Shown one piece after another: positions 12,701-25,015 of a stretch of 64,000 bases of DNA. A model generated the notes under the pieces. It saw nothing but the letters and a program-made list of their open reading frames with translations. It did no database searches and was not told where the DNA came from. Within the stretch, counting starts at the first letter, position 1. Every line of letters starts with the position of its first letter. The stretch lies in assembly GCA_958299035.1 (NCBI GenBank), contig CATQJL010000305.1:71454792-71518791 (forward strand), given 5' to 3'. The DNA comes from Cylicocyclus nassatus (lineage: Eukaryota > Nematoda > Chromadorea > Rhabditida > Strongylidae). Made by a program: the position numbers and the translations under genes.

Positions 12701-15700
12701 ATTTATCGCTGCATCATATATGTCACGAGAATATCAGGAAGATGTTAATTCAGCAGGAGTGAAGCGCAGAAGGAGGAAGTGATGATATCTTGGTTACTGT
12801 AAAGAGTATTTCAGACCAAGAGCAGTACTGACAAAAACCATGAAGAGGTTAAAGCACAAACATTTGTTGTTTCTTTTCTCATGGCTATTTGGGAATGACC
12901 AGAGAAATGGTCTTATGTTTTAAATATAGGAAAAATCTATGTTGTGGCTACATATTACGGAGTATTTATATAAAAATCAATAACACATTGATAACTTGAT
13001 ATAGAAAATCAGTGTTCAGTCAAAGCGATACTTATGTGTGGCTATTATTTCACGATCTCGATTTACGGTCTCCCCATCAATGTCATATGTCCACAGTACC
13101 TACGGGGCGTATGATTTCTGCAGAAATCTTATATATAAAGCTGAATGTCTGTTTGTCTGTCTGTATGTCTGTCTGTATGTCTGTATGTCTGTGTGTACGT
13201 ATGTTCCGAATGGAAAATTCCATTTCTGAACCGATCGGGACCAAACTTAGCACACATACACTTCGGGCCCCGGCGGGTGTCATAGGCTCATCGATCGATA
13301 TCGATTTTATCGATATTTTGCAAAATTTGAGCTACGGGGCTGGGAGTTGGCACAGGGGGGTAATCGAGCATGCTGATTACGAATATAATAATGACAGGGC
13401 CGGGCGGAGCCGGGTAAGTCAACTAGTAGTACATATTTCTACGATTTCTCACACTGAAAAGGTTTTACCGAAAGCTATTAGTAAGATTTTTTTTTTCACG
13501 ATTTCAAAAACTAATTTTGTATTCGTAGTCAGCATGCTCGATTACCCCCCTGTGCCAAATCCCAGCCTCGCATGTCATAATTTACAAAAAAATCGATAAA
13601 ATTGATAAAAGTAATGGACGGTTCAAAAACTAATTTTGTATCCGTAATCAGTATACTCGATTACCCCTGTGCCAAATCCCAGCCCCGTAGGTGAACTCAG
13701 CAAAAAAATCGATAAAAATCGATAAAATCGATATCGATCGATAACGAAAAGTGAGAGTGAACATGATTGTGATTTTACGATTTTTATCGAACGAAAAGTG
13801 GACTGTGACACCCGCCGGGGCCCGAAGTGTATGTGTGCCAAGTTTGGTCCGGATCGGTTAAGAAATGGAATTTTCTATTTGGAACATACGGCGGAGCCGG
13901 GTAAGCCAGCTAGTACTGCATAACATCCAAAATACATCGCTGGATTTTCTTCTAAATTCGAATATTCTCAAATATTTTATGGTCAAATTTTAAAAAATTA
14001 ACTGCCCTTAAAAAACCTTCCAAACTTTCAACATTATTTGTCATCTTCCAACTATAGAAGTGTTGCAGTTCAGGACAAGTGCTTTCTGAAGTGCTAATGT
14101 ATTACCTCATCGACTTGACAGGACTGCAGACAGCCAGGTACCGATCCCAACTAAGCACTGTCATGATAAATGAGCTCAATAGCTTGCTAATACTTTCGCC
14201 GAACCAATATAGCTTGCACATGGCTGTCCCAAACAACCATTCTCCTGAAAATGTTCTACACATCTTGTATGAATCATTCACGAAGAATTGTGTGTGCAAT
14301 ACTCTGAGACCCACCTTTCAAGAGGTCAACGACCAGAAAAGGCAAGTGAAGTATAACGACAAGGTCGACGATTGATAAACCTGCAAAAAAACTACAGTTA
14401 AATTGCAACGACATTTTATATTCTCTCAACTCTCTTGGTATTTATGTGAACAGGGACAAAAATTGTGCAATTGCACATTATGTGCTCGTTAAAATCATTC
14501 ACGCGACATATGCTACTCATTTACTCTTCTAATAGAAATATTTGATTTTCTTATCCAGGTGCTCAGAAATGCTGATATGTTTGCCATAGTCCAGACAGTT
14601 CTGAAGCTTACTCTGGGATACTGTAGACTCATTGTAGTGCTAATGCACAATTCCCTTGTATTTCAACAATTGATTTTTTCCCATAAAAAGATCTGAACTT
14701 CGGATTGTGGTAAATCAAAATATATTGGGTCCATACTAGATCTGGTACCTAACCTTGGAAATAATTGTACATTACAGGACCTTTAAAAGAGCTCAAAAAT
14801 CAAAACTCAAAAATATAGAAAAGTAAATTTACGAAGTTTCTATGTAACTATTGGTATCTAACAACAATAAATTTTTAATGGATTTTTTTTGATAATTTTC
14901 GAGCACAAGAAACTTTGGGCTTCCAAAAAAGTGGGTTTGAACGAAGCACATAACTCAATATTGTAATAAGCTCTTTTTACTTTGTTAGTAAATCAATCTC
15001 GAAACCTTTTTTGTTCCCATGAAATATTATTACGACGACGAAATTCTGCTCTGCCAAACTTCCTTTTTCGTTCCTACTCTTGGCGTCACCATTGCTTTAT
15101 TGTGTATCTGGCTATGCGGATATTTTCTCACTTTTTTCATTCTCCCCAGAAAATCGCATAAGACAAGAAGTTAGCCGTCGGCTTTCGGCGTTTGATGCGA
15201 TTACTTGTGGATGTGCCCGAAGGCGCAAATCCTCGTGCTCAAGAATTTAGGCTCAGTGAGTCGAAACGAGACGGCTGGCCATAGCCGATTATGTTTCGAT
15301 GTTCAACTCAACCCGCAGAATTGAATCAGAACCCTGCGATCCCTTTAGCGCTCTAATGGCTCGCCCACGTTTTGGGGGGAGGGAGGGGGGGGGAGGATAG
15401 TAAACAGGATGAAAGATTTTGGGTTGAGGAGGTGGAGGTAGAACCCGGGTTGTCGCACTTTTTCCCTCAAACTTGAGACGCAAGGGAAAAAGCTGAAGTG
15501 CACCAACCACTTAGCCTAGTTCTCAAATAGTACAAATGTACTATTTTGGCAATCAGATGTCTACCGGTTGACTGAACACGGGGTTAGTCGTTAGAACCAA
15601 GCGGACAAAGCTTTGTCTTTGTTCAGTCAGGACGAGTTACTCGAAATAGAGATTCCTGCGCTTGAAAGCGGGGAAGAGAACAAAAATTCGCTTCTTTGGG

Positions 15701-18700
15701 ACGCCTCCACGGAAACTGATCCTTCGACTATTGTATGTAGCTTGAGGACCAGATGTCCGCGGAAATGGCTCAAAATGGCGTTCGTTCTTCTATCCCATGA
15801 GGACAGACTGAAAATCTACATTTTTTACTATTGCTTGGAAAAAATTCACAAATGCAAGCCAATTCCGTCCCCATTGCTCTTTCCTCCCTCAACAGTTTTG
15901 TGTGACAAAAATCTCGATTTCCGATAATAATGTTTGCATTTTCTCCGACGAAACTTCAATTTTCAAGATTGTTCTTTCAACTTTTTGCTGCTGATGCAAG
16001 CAATGATTTACACCAGTGGCGTACCCAGGGTCTCTGTTTGAAATCTTTTCGAAAAATTTTTTTATAAGGCTAAATTGAATTTTTAAAAAATTTAAAAAGA
16101 TTATTTCCAAGTATAAACAAGTTACTTGCACATTTTTTTACTCATGTAAGGAACTTTGAAGAATTTCGCAACCCATTCTCGAGGGCGGGGGGAGGGCTCG
16201 GTACGCTACTGATTTACACCCTATCCATCCCTCTTTAGATTCTTAGACTGACTTACTACATCTCAAATTTCGAGTTTAAAGGCTCCAGAATAGAAAGCAT
16301 ACCTAACAATTATCTCAAGTTAGCTGAAAACTCAAAATAATACATGAGAAGAATAAAAAATGATGTAATTAATGGCTCCGAGACCCTGAGTAATTTGAAG
16401 CCAAAAGATGAAAGCACATCACTATAAAAGAAGGCACATAACAAGGTAAAGAACTGTTACTGGACGCAAAAATTACAGAAATTTGAGAAATTGGAAGAAA
16501 CTAAAAGTGGGACATATTCAGCTCATAAGATCTGTGATGAACAACATCAATGTCAATTTTTTCTGAAAATGCACAGCTGGGCAGAATATTACTTCAAGAC
16601 CGATAGTGAAAAACTAGCTGATTTTCAAGAAATATAGGAAAAATTAATTTCACAAGTAATACCCAAACGTTTGTCATAAAAGTTTCAATAGGATGAAAGT
16701 GTATGTATACAGCTGAAAGTATTCTCAAATTTACCTAAAAAGGCTACTGCATGACAAAGGCGCAGAAGCAGTATTAGTTGAACGGGAGCGAGCGCGGCGC
16801 GCGCGTATCTTCACCGTTGTAAATCCTGCACCTCATGCGCTCTGTGGCTAATAAAACCGCGTTCGCGCTCAAAGATATTGCGCCTTCGTCGTGCAGCAGC
16901 CATACCTTATTATATTATTATTTTCGAATATGCAGGAAGATTTTAAGGCACCCAAACCTAATCTAATCTAATATATGAATGATAACGCCAATCAAAAAAC
17001 ATCAGATAACGGGAAACCGCGACGGGTCCCGAAGTGAACGCTCCTCAATCTAGCACCTTTAGATTACTGGTTCATAGAACAAAATTTCCTGTCTCTCACT
17101 TTCTCACTGCACTTGATGGGACTAACATAAGATATGGATAGTTTCGCTTTACTAGGACTCACGTTGCAAATATTAAAAAGAATTTTGCTCTTTTTGCTGA
17201 AACTGGTTTCATTTGCTTTCGCACTGCAGAATGCAAAGCTGCACCTAATTACCATCGCGTCCTTTATGTTAAAAATGACACTTTTTTAACGCTCAAAAAG
17301 TATGAGGGGGATTAAATGAATACCAGCTAATCTTCTTGAGAGATTAATTAGCAGCTGCATTGCAGTGGAAAATTCAGAGAGCTCAAGAAATGGTATGACG
17401 TACCTAGCACATAAATGAACACATGATTGGTGTTCGAGAGACTTTTTCGTTTCCCTCGTCGAGCTGTTCTTCGCATCGATGTGAGCACATTGATAATCAT
17501 TACTATGACGATCCTAAAGGAAAAGTTATGGGTGTAGATGAAAACTAAAGCAAGAATGGTAAACAATTGCTGCTCATCTCAACGAAATTTTTTACAGTGA
17601 GATTAGTTTGAGACGTTAAAGCTGACCTAAAATCAACACAGCTAGCATTTTCCTTCCATGTATGCATACATCAACCAGCATTTAGAAAAGTTGCTTTTTT
17701 TAATCAGCTTCAAAACTAGAAAATGGATCCGAAAAAAGATAAACGGATTGTCATATTGTTTCGCTGTAACAGAACAGCAAGTTTGGATTAGCAGATTTGA
17801 AAAAAAAAGATTTGTAGAGAAAAGTATGAAGATGTGACTGATACTAGCTACCCACAAAATCCGACAAAATCTGGAATATCTTTTGATAAACGACAAATCC
17901 TTTGCAAATCTTGAGCAAAATTTTTTGTTCACAGGTATCCAAGTCGGACCAGAAAAGGGTTTTTTGAGAAATTTTTGAAAATGGTAAATCAAAAGGAAAA
18001 CATGCAAACTACCAAAGTAGGAATAATCTAGACTGATGTTAGTCGGTACTACTTCCTGTAAATCCTAAAAAGCATGCACAAAAACGGTTCATAACGATCC
18101 ATATGGATTTATTGTAAATTGAAGGTATGAAACCAAAATGATTTCCAATCAAAGGCAAAAGTTGTAATTATTATGGATAAGTCACATGTCATCCTATGCG
18201 AAAAAATTCAGAATGGCCTACAGTGACATACTGTATTATTTTCGGACTAATGAACACTTGAAAATTGAATTCTATGGAAGTTACAACTTGAAGAATCTGG
18301 AGATGCCCAGGCCTCGGCACAGCCGTCACCGGGTCAAAATGGATATCGTTTTAGGAGCAAAACAAAGGGAGTATCGTTTTGTGGCCAGAAATAGCGACCT
18401 ATTTTCTTCAGTCGACGTTTCGTCTTTTGAGGGTTTTTTAACTTTTAGGGTGTAGAGTCAAAGAGGAGTTCGTTTTGAAATTTCCCCGGTGTCAGCTCGT
18501 TCCAAGCCCTGAGAAGGGCAACTTGCCAACTTGCGTGTTTCACCTTTTTTGCAAAATCAATCTGTTTAACATTGAAAGGATATCAACCAGAACCATAAAT
18601 TTTTGACTCACCCATTTCCAATGGTTCCGACAATAAATAGAATAATATAAGCGACTGACAGGCTAAGCTTCAAAGTTGCTCGAGAACTGCCCGTCGGCAC

Positions 18701-18739
18701 TTCCTCGTGGGTCGTGTTGAGCAGCGTGATGTTATCCAT
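9755..18739 (-). CDS. Class A (rhodopsin-type) neuropeptide GPCR, somatostatin / allatostatin-C / opioid-like
   Basis: Ten exons, read downward: 18739-18612, 17513-17404, 14380-14315, 14244-14106, 11693-11536, 11481-11363, 11315-11226, 10805-10710, 10635-10582 and 9961-9755. All phases agree and all introns are GT-AG, giving 388 residues. Residue 1 is the first ATG of its frame. The N terminus has glycosylation sites at N3 and N8. TM1 (about 24-46) ends with the GN motif, and TM2 carries LSIVDL. C111 at the TM3 edge should bridge to C210 in loop 2. The DRY motif is 135-137. TM6 carries CWTP (285-288) and TM7 NPVLY (328-332). A basic 30-residue exon forms much of loop 3. The protein should couple a peptide ligand to a G protein at the plasma membrane. 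The subfamily call rests on the overall look of TM2-TM3 and TM6-TM7; the exact ligand is unknown. Introns of 420, 620, 1098, 2412 and 3023 nt hold repeats; the others are 47-74 nt. Confidence 0.93.
10320..10355. repeat. Three tandem CTCCCCCAACCT units
   Basis: Three near-exact 12-bp units inside the last GPCR intron. A 14-base C tract follows at 10485-10498. Simple-sequence DNA. Confidence 0.85.
10829..11003. mobile_element. Palindromic MITE copy 2, inside a GPCR intron
   Basis: Begins CCTTTTGATTCAACTGGATT and ends AATCCACTTGAATCAAAGG. The same core as copy 1 (GATCAGAGAGCACGCGC, then GCGGGCGCGAGCGGCCTTAA) lies between. It sits within the 420-nt intron (11225-10806) between the exons for cytoplasmic loop 3 and TM6, and accounts for nearly half of it. 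Confidence 0.85.
12106..12260. mobile_element. Palindromic MITE copy 3, inside a GPCR intron
   Basis: Begins CCTTTTGATTTAATGGGATT and ends AATCCCGTTGAATCAAAGG. It lacks about 20 bp of the right inner arm compared with copies 1 and 2. TA is found just outside both ends within a base or so. It lies in the 2412-nt intron between the TM3 and TM4 exons. Confidence 0.82.
13125..13920. mobile_element. Compound inverted repeat, possibly Helitron-like, in a GPCR intron
   Basis: Left arm 13201-13390 (ATTCCATTTCTGAACCGATC, CCAAACTT, CGGGCCCCGGCGGGTGTCA, then TCGAT-rich) is inverted at 13640-13890. A third partial arm lies at 13510-13570. The tail GGCGGAGCCGGGTAAG followed by CTAGTA occurs twice (13404 and 13891). 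The left flank reads TATATAAAGCTGAATGTCTG and runs into a (CTGT/ATGT)n tract. A CTAG 3' end after a GC-rich tail recalls Helitrons, but a proper terminal hairpin is not obvious. The 195-codon frame across it is only repeat sequence. Confidence 0.6.
16014..16211. mobile_element. hAT-like MITE with exact 8-bp target duplication
   Basis: Starts CAGTGGCGTACCCAGG and ends CGGTACGCTACTG. It is flanked by ATTTACAC at 16006-16013 and again at 16212-16219, an exact 8-bp direct repeat as made by hAT transposases. It is 198 bp long and non-coding, and lies in the 3023-nt GPCR intron. Confidence 0.88.
16742..16901. mobile_element. Palindromic MITE in a GPCR intron
   Basis: GGCTACTGCATGACAAAGGC at the left is inverted at the right as GCCTTCGTCGTGCAGCAGCC, with three mismatches. 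The core is GC-rich (GAGCGCGGCGCGCGCG). About 160 bp and non-coding. Confidence 0.7.
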
Positions 18740-21700
18740 TACTGCTATACCTTCAAAACAGAGAAGGTGTTTATGGCACGATTGGCAGCTGAAGCACAAA
18801 ATGACTACGATAATTATGGGAAGTAATAATAGAAAAAAATTGAGTGTGCGTGAGGGAATTCATCATGTTGAAAGAGGATGTCAGCGGAGGGAGAGATGAG
18901 CCACGCAACAAGGAAAAAAGCTAAGCTGTTGGATGAAGAATGAGGCTTGCTTTCTTGGGAAATTTTCTCAATCAAGGAAGAGTGCTTGATGGAACTTAGT
19001 AACATTTGAGCAGATTATTCCAAGCTTAGCGAGATACTGGCATCTTCTTGTGAGTTTTTAAACTTGTAAGTGGTATAAAAATAATCCAAAAAGCACGAAA
19101 ATAGAACTGAAAAGAGATTATTGATCGTATGACAAATTTTGCACTGAACCTTTGAAAAAGCATACGCTTCGCGGTTTCCCGCTATTTGCAGACTCTTGAA
19201 TTGAGTTAACGATTCTTTATATATTAGATCCAGTAAAAGTTAGTAGAGTTTTGATTTGGTTGGACCGGCTCTTCCCGATTAGGTACTGTTGTTTGCTTGC
19301 CAAGACTTATAATCAATTTTTCCAAATTTTACCAAATTTTTATCAAAATAAAGTCCCTGAAGAATTTCTAGGGCCTTTAAATCAAAATTTCCAGAATCGA
19401 TGCAGAACTCATTATACAGCCTAAATAAACACAACATTCATGTCTAAAGAGAGAAAACAGAGTTTTAAAAATCACAGACGGCATTACCATAAGGGAAGAT
19501 AGACAAGACTAAAAGCCCAAAGGAATGTCACAAAGGCAAAAAAGTTATTGCCCAGAAGCTCAATCCCATCTCATTTTTCATGTAATGGTAAGCCCTATGG
19601 CAAAAAGGCTTCTGTAAATGATACATTACAATGTCGATGCACTTAATGGAATCTTCCATAAACTTTTATATATGGACGTGTTCTCACACAAGAAGATGAT
19701 GTCGCTCTCAAAAAGATTAGAAAGCAAAAGAAGAAATGCTGTAAAGTCTAGAAGACGAGAACCTCGAAAGTTTATAACAAAAACGAAAGGAAAGGTCTTT
19801 GCTTGTTTTGAAGTTTAGAATACTACGAAAAATGACGATGTTTATAAGTTCAAACAATTCAACAACACAACCGCTGAGAATATCAAAAATAAGACTTTAG
19901 TGCTATTACTTCCTCGTTGTAATGCTATTACTTCCTCGTTGTATTCGAAAAATAAAAAAAAAACTGCTAAAACTGAGCCCGACCATCGACAGCATCTGAT
20001 GTCTAAAGTCTAAAACATTGCTTGCTTCTAATTGTAGGTAAGTACAAAATAATTAGTGCATTTTTGATGAGTCGTAAGATTTCGAAAATAGATCACACGT
20101 TTCTCAATGCCGTACTTCCTGAACTATGTACGAAGTCTAAGCATAAATTATCTTCCCTTGAAGTGGATTAGCGAGAAGCTTACTTTATGTAATACTCAGT
20201 CTCTTAGTCTGAGGCGAGACATATTGAACCTTCTTAGTTGAAAAAAACATGTAATATTTGCGAGAATCAAAAAGCTGCGTCAGATTCAAAGAAAACACGA
20301 ACTAGCAGTTCACTCACTCAGAGCACACAAGGAGAATAGAAAACTATGAACGAAAAACGTAGTATAATAATATATTGAAATTTCTACCATCTACTTAAGT
20401 TTTTTGCTAATTCTGAACTCACTGGGAAATTTTCTAACGGCAACATCACGAGGAAGAGCATGCGAAAGTCTTGGTCACATTACCTGTAGCTTCAAAAAAA
20501 ATTTGTTCGAGCCCATTCTCCTCATTTTTATAAATTCGCCGCAATGTTTACTCTAATACATAGTGGATAAGAGTACAATAAGTTTTAACCCCACCTGAAG
20601 ACCAGAAGGTCACAGGTGAAGGGAGAGAGGGATTGAAAAGAGCTCAAGATTTTCCAAGGTTATGTTGGATTTCTAGAGCTACAAGTTTCAAACTTTCTAC
20701 TTCTAACAAGCTGAAGAGCTTCTTCTCCTCTAGAATAATAGTGCAGCAGTCCCTGAAAAATCTTGCACTATTCTATGAAATGCAAGAAAGAATCAATTTC
20801 CTTGAAATTCTTAGAATGGAAAAATGCATTGTCGTGATTTCATGTGTCCGTTCTATATGCTAATGCATGAAAGCTCTCAAGCAAAAAGTCAACTTTATGC
20901 TTCATTATAGTAAAAGTACTGCACAAACCAGCCAGACTAATTAATTACAGGTGAATGAGCGGACATTTGGGAAATAAAACGAAACTAGGGATTTCGCGAG
21001 GGGGGGGGAATCATGGGGTACAATTAGGTATGAATGAGAATCGGACAAAGCGGAAATCACAACTATCATTTTTGTGCAACAAATGATTATAAGCATATTG
21101 AGTGAGAGTAGAGCAAGCTTTCTACACTAAAATGTTCCGCTGTTGTTTGTAAACAAGTTTATGAAGAAATAAGATTGTTTGGCCATGCGTAGAATCATAT
21201 TATGGCGAGGTTCGAGAGTGAGCTCTATGCTTGCCGATATATATATGGCTAAGCGGACATCAACAGAACAGCACTAAGAAAGCCAAGATATTGATGTTTT
21301 AGGATACTTTGGCAAAGTTGGAGGTCCTCACATAAGTAGAAAAGGCCCCATATGTGGAAAATACCAATGCTTGACACCTTTCTAAGCTTCCATCAATTCT
21401 CTGAACCTACTCGGGCCACTCTGAAATCGTTCAAACAAAACTCCTTGCGCAAAAGCTCAACTATATTCCTCTTACTTACTACACATCTACAACAATAATA
21501 AAGAAAAAACTATATAAAATCAGAATTTCTCTCGTTTTTCATGCATAAATTTCAGGCATTACCTGGTTTGGGCCTAGTCAGCTAGCTTTCGCCTGTAGGC
21601 TCTCTGGCAAAAAGAGGGGCACTGAATTTATGAAGGAAGCAAATTTGCTGACTTTAAATGTCATTTGACAAACAATACTGATTTACATTTCAGTAATCTA

Positions 21701-21821
21701 TAGTGTTTTGATTTATGATTGCTTTCTTCCATGTCATTTTGATCTACCTGAGTTCTGTGACTAGCTGGCACACCATTAGTTCGAGTTCCTTTTTTTTTCA
21801 GCGCAGTTTTAAGTGTACTTA
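18740..21821. other. Region upstream of the GPCR gene, no further gene seen
   Basis: This should contain the GPCR promoter and 5' UTR. Immediately before the ATG the minus strand reads GGTATAGCAGTA, which could be an acceptor for a trans-spliced leader or an upstream exon. No strong TATA box is visible. Short frames are scattered and unconvincing. An exact 25-bp tandem (TGCTATTACTTCCTCGTTGT type) lies near 19900-19940. Confidence 0.45.
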
Positions 21822-21889
21822 TAAAAAAAAATAAAAAAATAAACAAACAAATAAATAAATAAATGAATAAATAAATAAATAAATAAATT
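21822..21889. repeat. (AAAT)n simple repeat
   Basis: An A-rich run passes into regular AAAT/AAAC tetranucleotides over about 65 bp. It gives the false open frame on the opposite strand. Confidence 0.9.
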
Positions 21890-22580
21890 CTGTTACGAAT
21901 TATAGTCCACGCTTCACATTTCAGCAGATTATTGGAAACATAATTAAAGTATGTAAGTATTACATTTTCCCCAATACCTCTCAACCTCTGCTTTATAATA
22001 CTTATTTGGGGTAAAATTTAGCTTTTGTAAGGGGAGATACAAGTAGGAATTCATAGGGATCTCGTACCTTCAAAACTAACAAAAGTGCTGATTTTCGATT
22101 AGATATGAGCCATTTCTTTGAGCAGTCAGTCTATCCATTTCACTCTATACGCTGCACTTTTATTTACCTTCGTCAGGCTGGAACATAAGCACTTTAGATA
22201 ATTAGCAGCACCACTTCACTATAGATAATTAGCAGTACCTAGATCAGTTCAAAGCGAACTAGCTTTTAACATACATTGTTACTACAAAAAAGCATGCGAT
22301 GTTCAAAAATTTTTCAAAAGATAGTTGTCTCATGGAGTTACCGCTCTTCGCTATCAGACAGGAAAAGCAAAAAAAATATTATAGAAGGTCGCAAAGAAAT
22401 GAACTGACTCTTACAGAGAAACACGGGAAAAAAATAAAAGGTTTCAAAAAGATAAAGAATGAGTAAATAAATAATAATTATGGCTCAAGGTAAGACCGGA
22501 AGCGATTTGCAATTATTCTAATATTTCTAATATTTTTCAGGAAAAGTAAACGAATCAACACTTTTTCAAGTAATGCTAAC
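21890..22580. other. Intergenic DNA, no gene seen
   Basis: AT-rich. One small duplication is visible near 22190-22240 (TAGATAATTAGCAG twice, about 27 bp apart). Confidence 0.5.
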
Positions 22581-23042
22581 AAGAGAGGTCCATTTGGTCG
22601 AAGTGGTCTTTTTATATGAAATTGATGCGACTATGAGAGCATCGAATGCTAATAACAAATCTGTCTTCGTTATCTGCCGAGCACCTTTAGACGTCGAGTT
22701 ATGGGCGTTTTTTGAGTTCAAAAATTGAATGCATAATTAGAACAAAAATTGTTAGAATTGCTCAAATGGTCCAATGTTGATTATCATAGCACTCCATTTG
22801 AACAATACCTTCTGTCCAAAACACTAATACTTAACACTGCTCTATTTGAGCGCTTAGAAGACTGTAAAATTTGGTTTTACCTAGATAATGCGTTCATTTT
22901 TCATACCAAGAAAATGTCAATAACTCGGCATGCAGAGGCGCTCGGCAGATAATGAAATCAGATTTGGAGTCACCGTTTAAAGCTCTGCATAGCGGTATAA
23001 GACTCATTTGAAAAGGCCACTTCGACTAATCGGACCTCCCTT
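22581..23042. mobile_element. ~460-bp MITE, copy B (ACAAGGGA / TCGAAGTGG family)
   Basis: The left end AAGAGAGGTCCATTTGGTCG continues as AAGTGGTCTTTTTATA. The right end AAAAGGCCACTTCGACTAAT leads to CGGACCTCCCTT. The inner motif (ACAAATCTGTCTTCGTTATC at 22657, AGATAATGAAATCAGATTTG near 22949) corresponds to that of copy A. 462 bp. Confidence 0.75.
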
Positions 23043-23763
23043 CTAAGTTATGTGATTCTCTGACTGCATGAGAATCTGTCACTTGTTTGGCACAGTTCCA
23101 TTGAAACTACTACAGCTTTTCAATCTCTTTTTGTTCGAAGCATATGTGTCATACCAGATGTTTAGGCACTATAATCTTTGGAAAAAATCTGATACTAGAT
23201 TAGAGTCTAGAAGCTCGTATAGCAGGAATAGCCGTTTTCAGCGGTGTTTCTAGTACTAGCTATCGTTAGTGTATGGAAATTAGTCTATATGTTCCCTGAA
23301 ATATTCAAAGAAGGGGATCTTTTAGACGATCTACATTTATTTTAGCGAGAACTTCAGATCAAAGCATCTAACTTACAAGTAAAGAAGGCGCAGTAGAGCA
23401 TTGAAGCGGATCAGGAAGAAGGATGGAAACTTTGGTAACTTTTCAAGAGTTTCCGAAAAATTTGCAGTTCAAAAAAGCATTTCAAATAATACTCCAGAGA
23501 GATAAAGCAGACTGAAAAGGATAAGCGGATGATATTATGAGGGAAACAGACAAGCTCAAGAACTTGTCATGAACTGCATACGCGTCACGCCTCCGCTGAA
23601 GACTCACGCTCTTAGACGGAGAAAAAAACTATCTCGCCCACTCAAGTACATGAATTACATGCTATATTATCTCGACAAGACATGAAAAATCTATAATTTA
23701 TTTTTGTTTTTCTGAAGAAAAAGCCTTCAATTTATGATTAGCAATTTTCAGTCATCGAGGGAA
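23043..23763. other. Intergenic DNA, no gene seen
   Basis: AT-rich, with only short open frames on both strands. Confidence 0.5.
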
Positions 23764-24256
23764 TGAATAATTTGTAGAATAAGCAATAGCGACACTGATG
23801 GGATGTTAGGGGAGGAAAGAATAGCCATTTGGAATTGAATGAATAGCTTAATAGAAGAAATGAAGAAAGAAAGGAAGAATGAATGACGAAACAATTGAAA
23901 GAATGAGTGAATGGACAATCAAACGTATGATTTAGTGGATGGAAGAGTGACTGAGTTAATAAAAGATGAAAGAAAGAATATTGATGAATAAATAAATGGA
24001 TAAATGATCAAATGAACATTTCAGTAAATGAATGAATGGCAGAATGATTTCAAAACTAGTTGAATGAAGAATGAATTAATCAATGAAAATTTACGGAAGA
24101 AAAAAAATAACTGGATGAATGGATTGGCAGAATGTTGAAGACTAGATGAATGAATGATAAATGAATGAATGATTGAGTGACTGAAAGAAGGAGTGAATAA
24201 GTGAATCAATGAATGAATGAGTGAATAAATGAATGAATCAATAAATAATTAAATGA
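23764..24256. repeat. Degenerate (GAAT/TGAA)n tetranucleotide satellite
   Basis: About 490 bp dominated by GAATGAAT, TGAATGAA and GGAAGAA variants. It is regular at 24140-24240 and more diverged to the left. The minus-strand frame with repeated SFIHS-like blocks is a translation of this satellite, not a gene. Confidence 0.85.
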
Positions 24257-25015
24257 TCCCGATAATTTCATTTTTATTTCTCTTTTTCATTCGTTTGCTC
24301 ATAGAGCTTCATGAAATTTGATAAATAGACGCAATAATTTGATTTTAAGTGTTTGTACCAAGCCATTAAAAAAACTTATGCCCATCAATAACCAGAACAA
24401 CTTTCGGTAAACCTTTACGATGACTCCTGATGATCTCCATGCTCTCCACCAAATTGCTCTGCGGGACTCAAACATTCATCTTTGGGCAGTCAAACCAATT
24501 ACCGTACATCGTTAACAATGATGGTTCTTGAGAAAAGCACACTGTAAAGCTGAGGAGAATAAATTTCCTACTTTTTGGCAAAGGGGTTGATTTACGGAAG
24601 GGAAGACTAGGATTTCATCACAGGGAAGGCTTGATTTTAAACGTATTAGATTCAAAGCAAAATTCAAAGAACAACTTGAAGTTACCTCAAGATATAAGCC
24701 TGAATTAAAAATTTTTAGCAAAAATGTTTCTTTATTCTAATCTTTTTTCTCAAAAGTCACGGTCCGATCAAAGCGGAAAGAGCAGACACTTCGAATTTTT
24801 CTCTCTTTCCAAAGAGAAATGTTATGCTGTGAGCTTATGCTGTTCTTGACTTTCATGACAAGCCCTAGAAGAATAAAAAACGTAAACAAATGATGCAACT
24901 AAAAGTCTAAATTTTTGAAAGGGATAGGCTATTGTATGATTTCTCGCGATATTTCTAGAAAAAAACCAAAAATACGGCTTGGGCTCAGCCAAATAAAAGC
25001 CCTAACCACGTAATT
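24257..25015. other. Intergenic DNA up to the scaffold gap
   Basis: AT-rich with no gene seen. The last real bases before the gap are CCACGTAATT. Confidence 0.5.

Noticed and set aside
13012..13599. 195-codon plus-strand frame, the longest without N
   Set aside because: It is made of (CTGT)n microsatellite and inverted-repeat sequence, and lies inside a GPCR intron.
15613..15927. 104-codon plus-strand frame inside a GPCR intron
   Set aside because: Starts at a non-ATG codon, no domain, no splice context, antisense to a spliced gene.
23764..24256. GAATGAAT array considered as a CRISPR-like or minisatellite gene
   Set aside because: No constant repeat-spacer structure; a degenerate tetranucleotide satellite.
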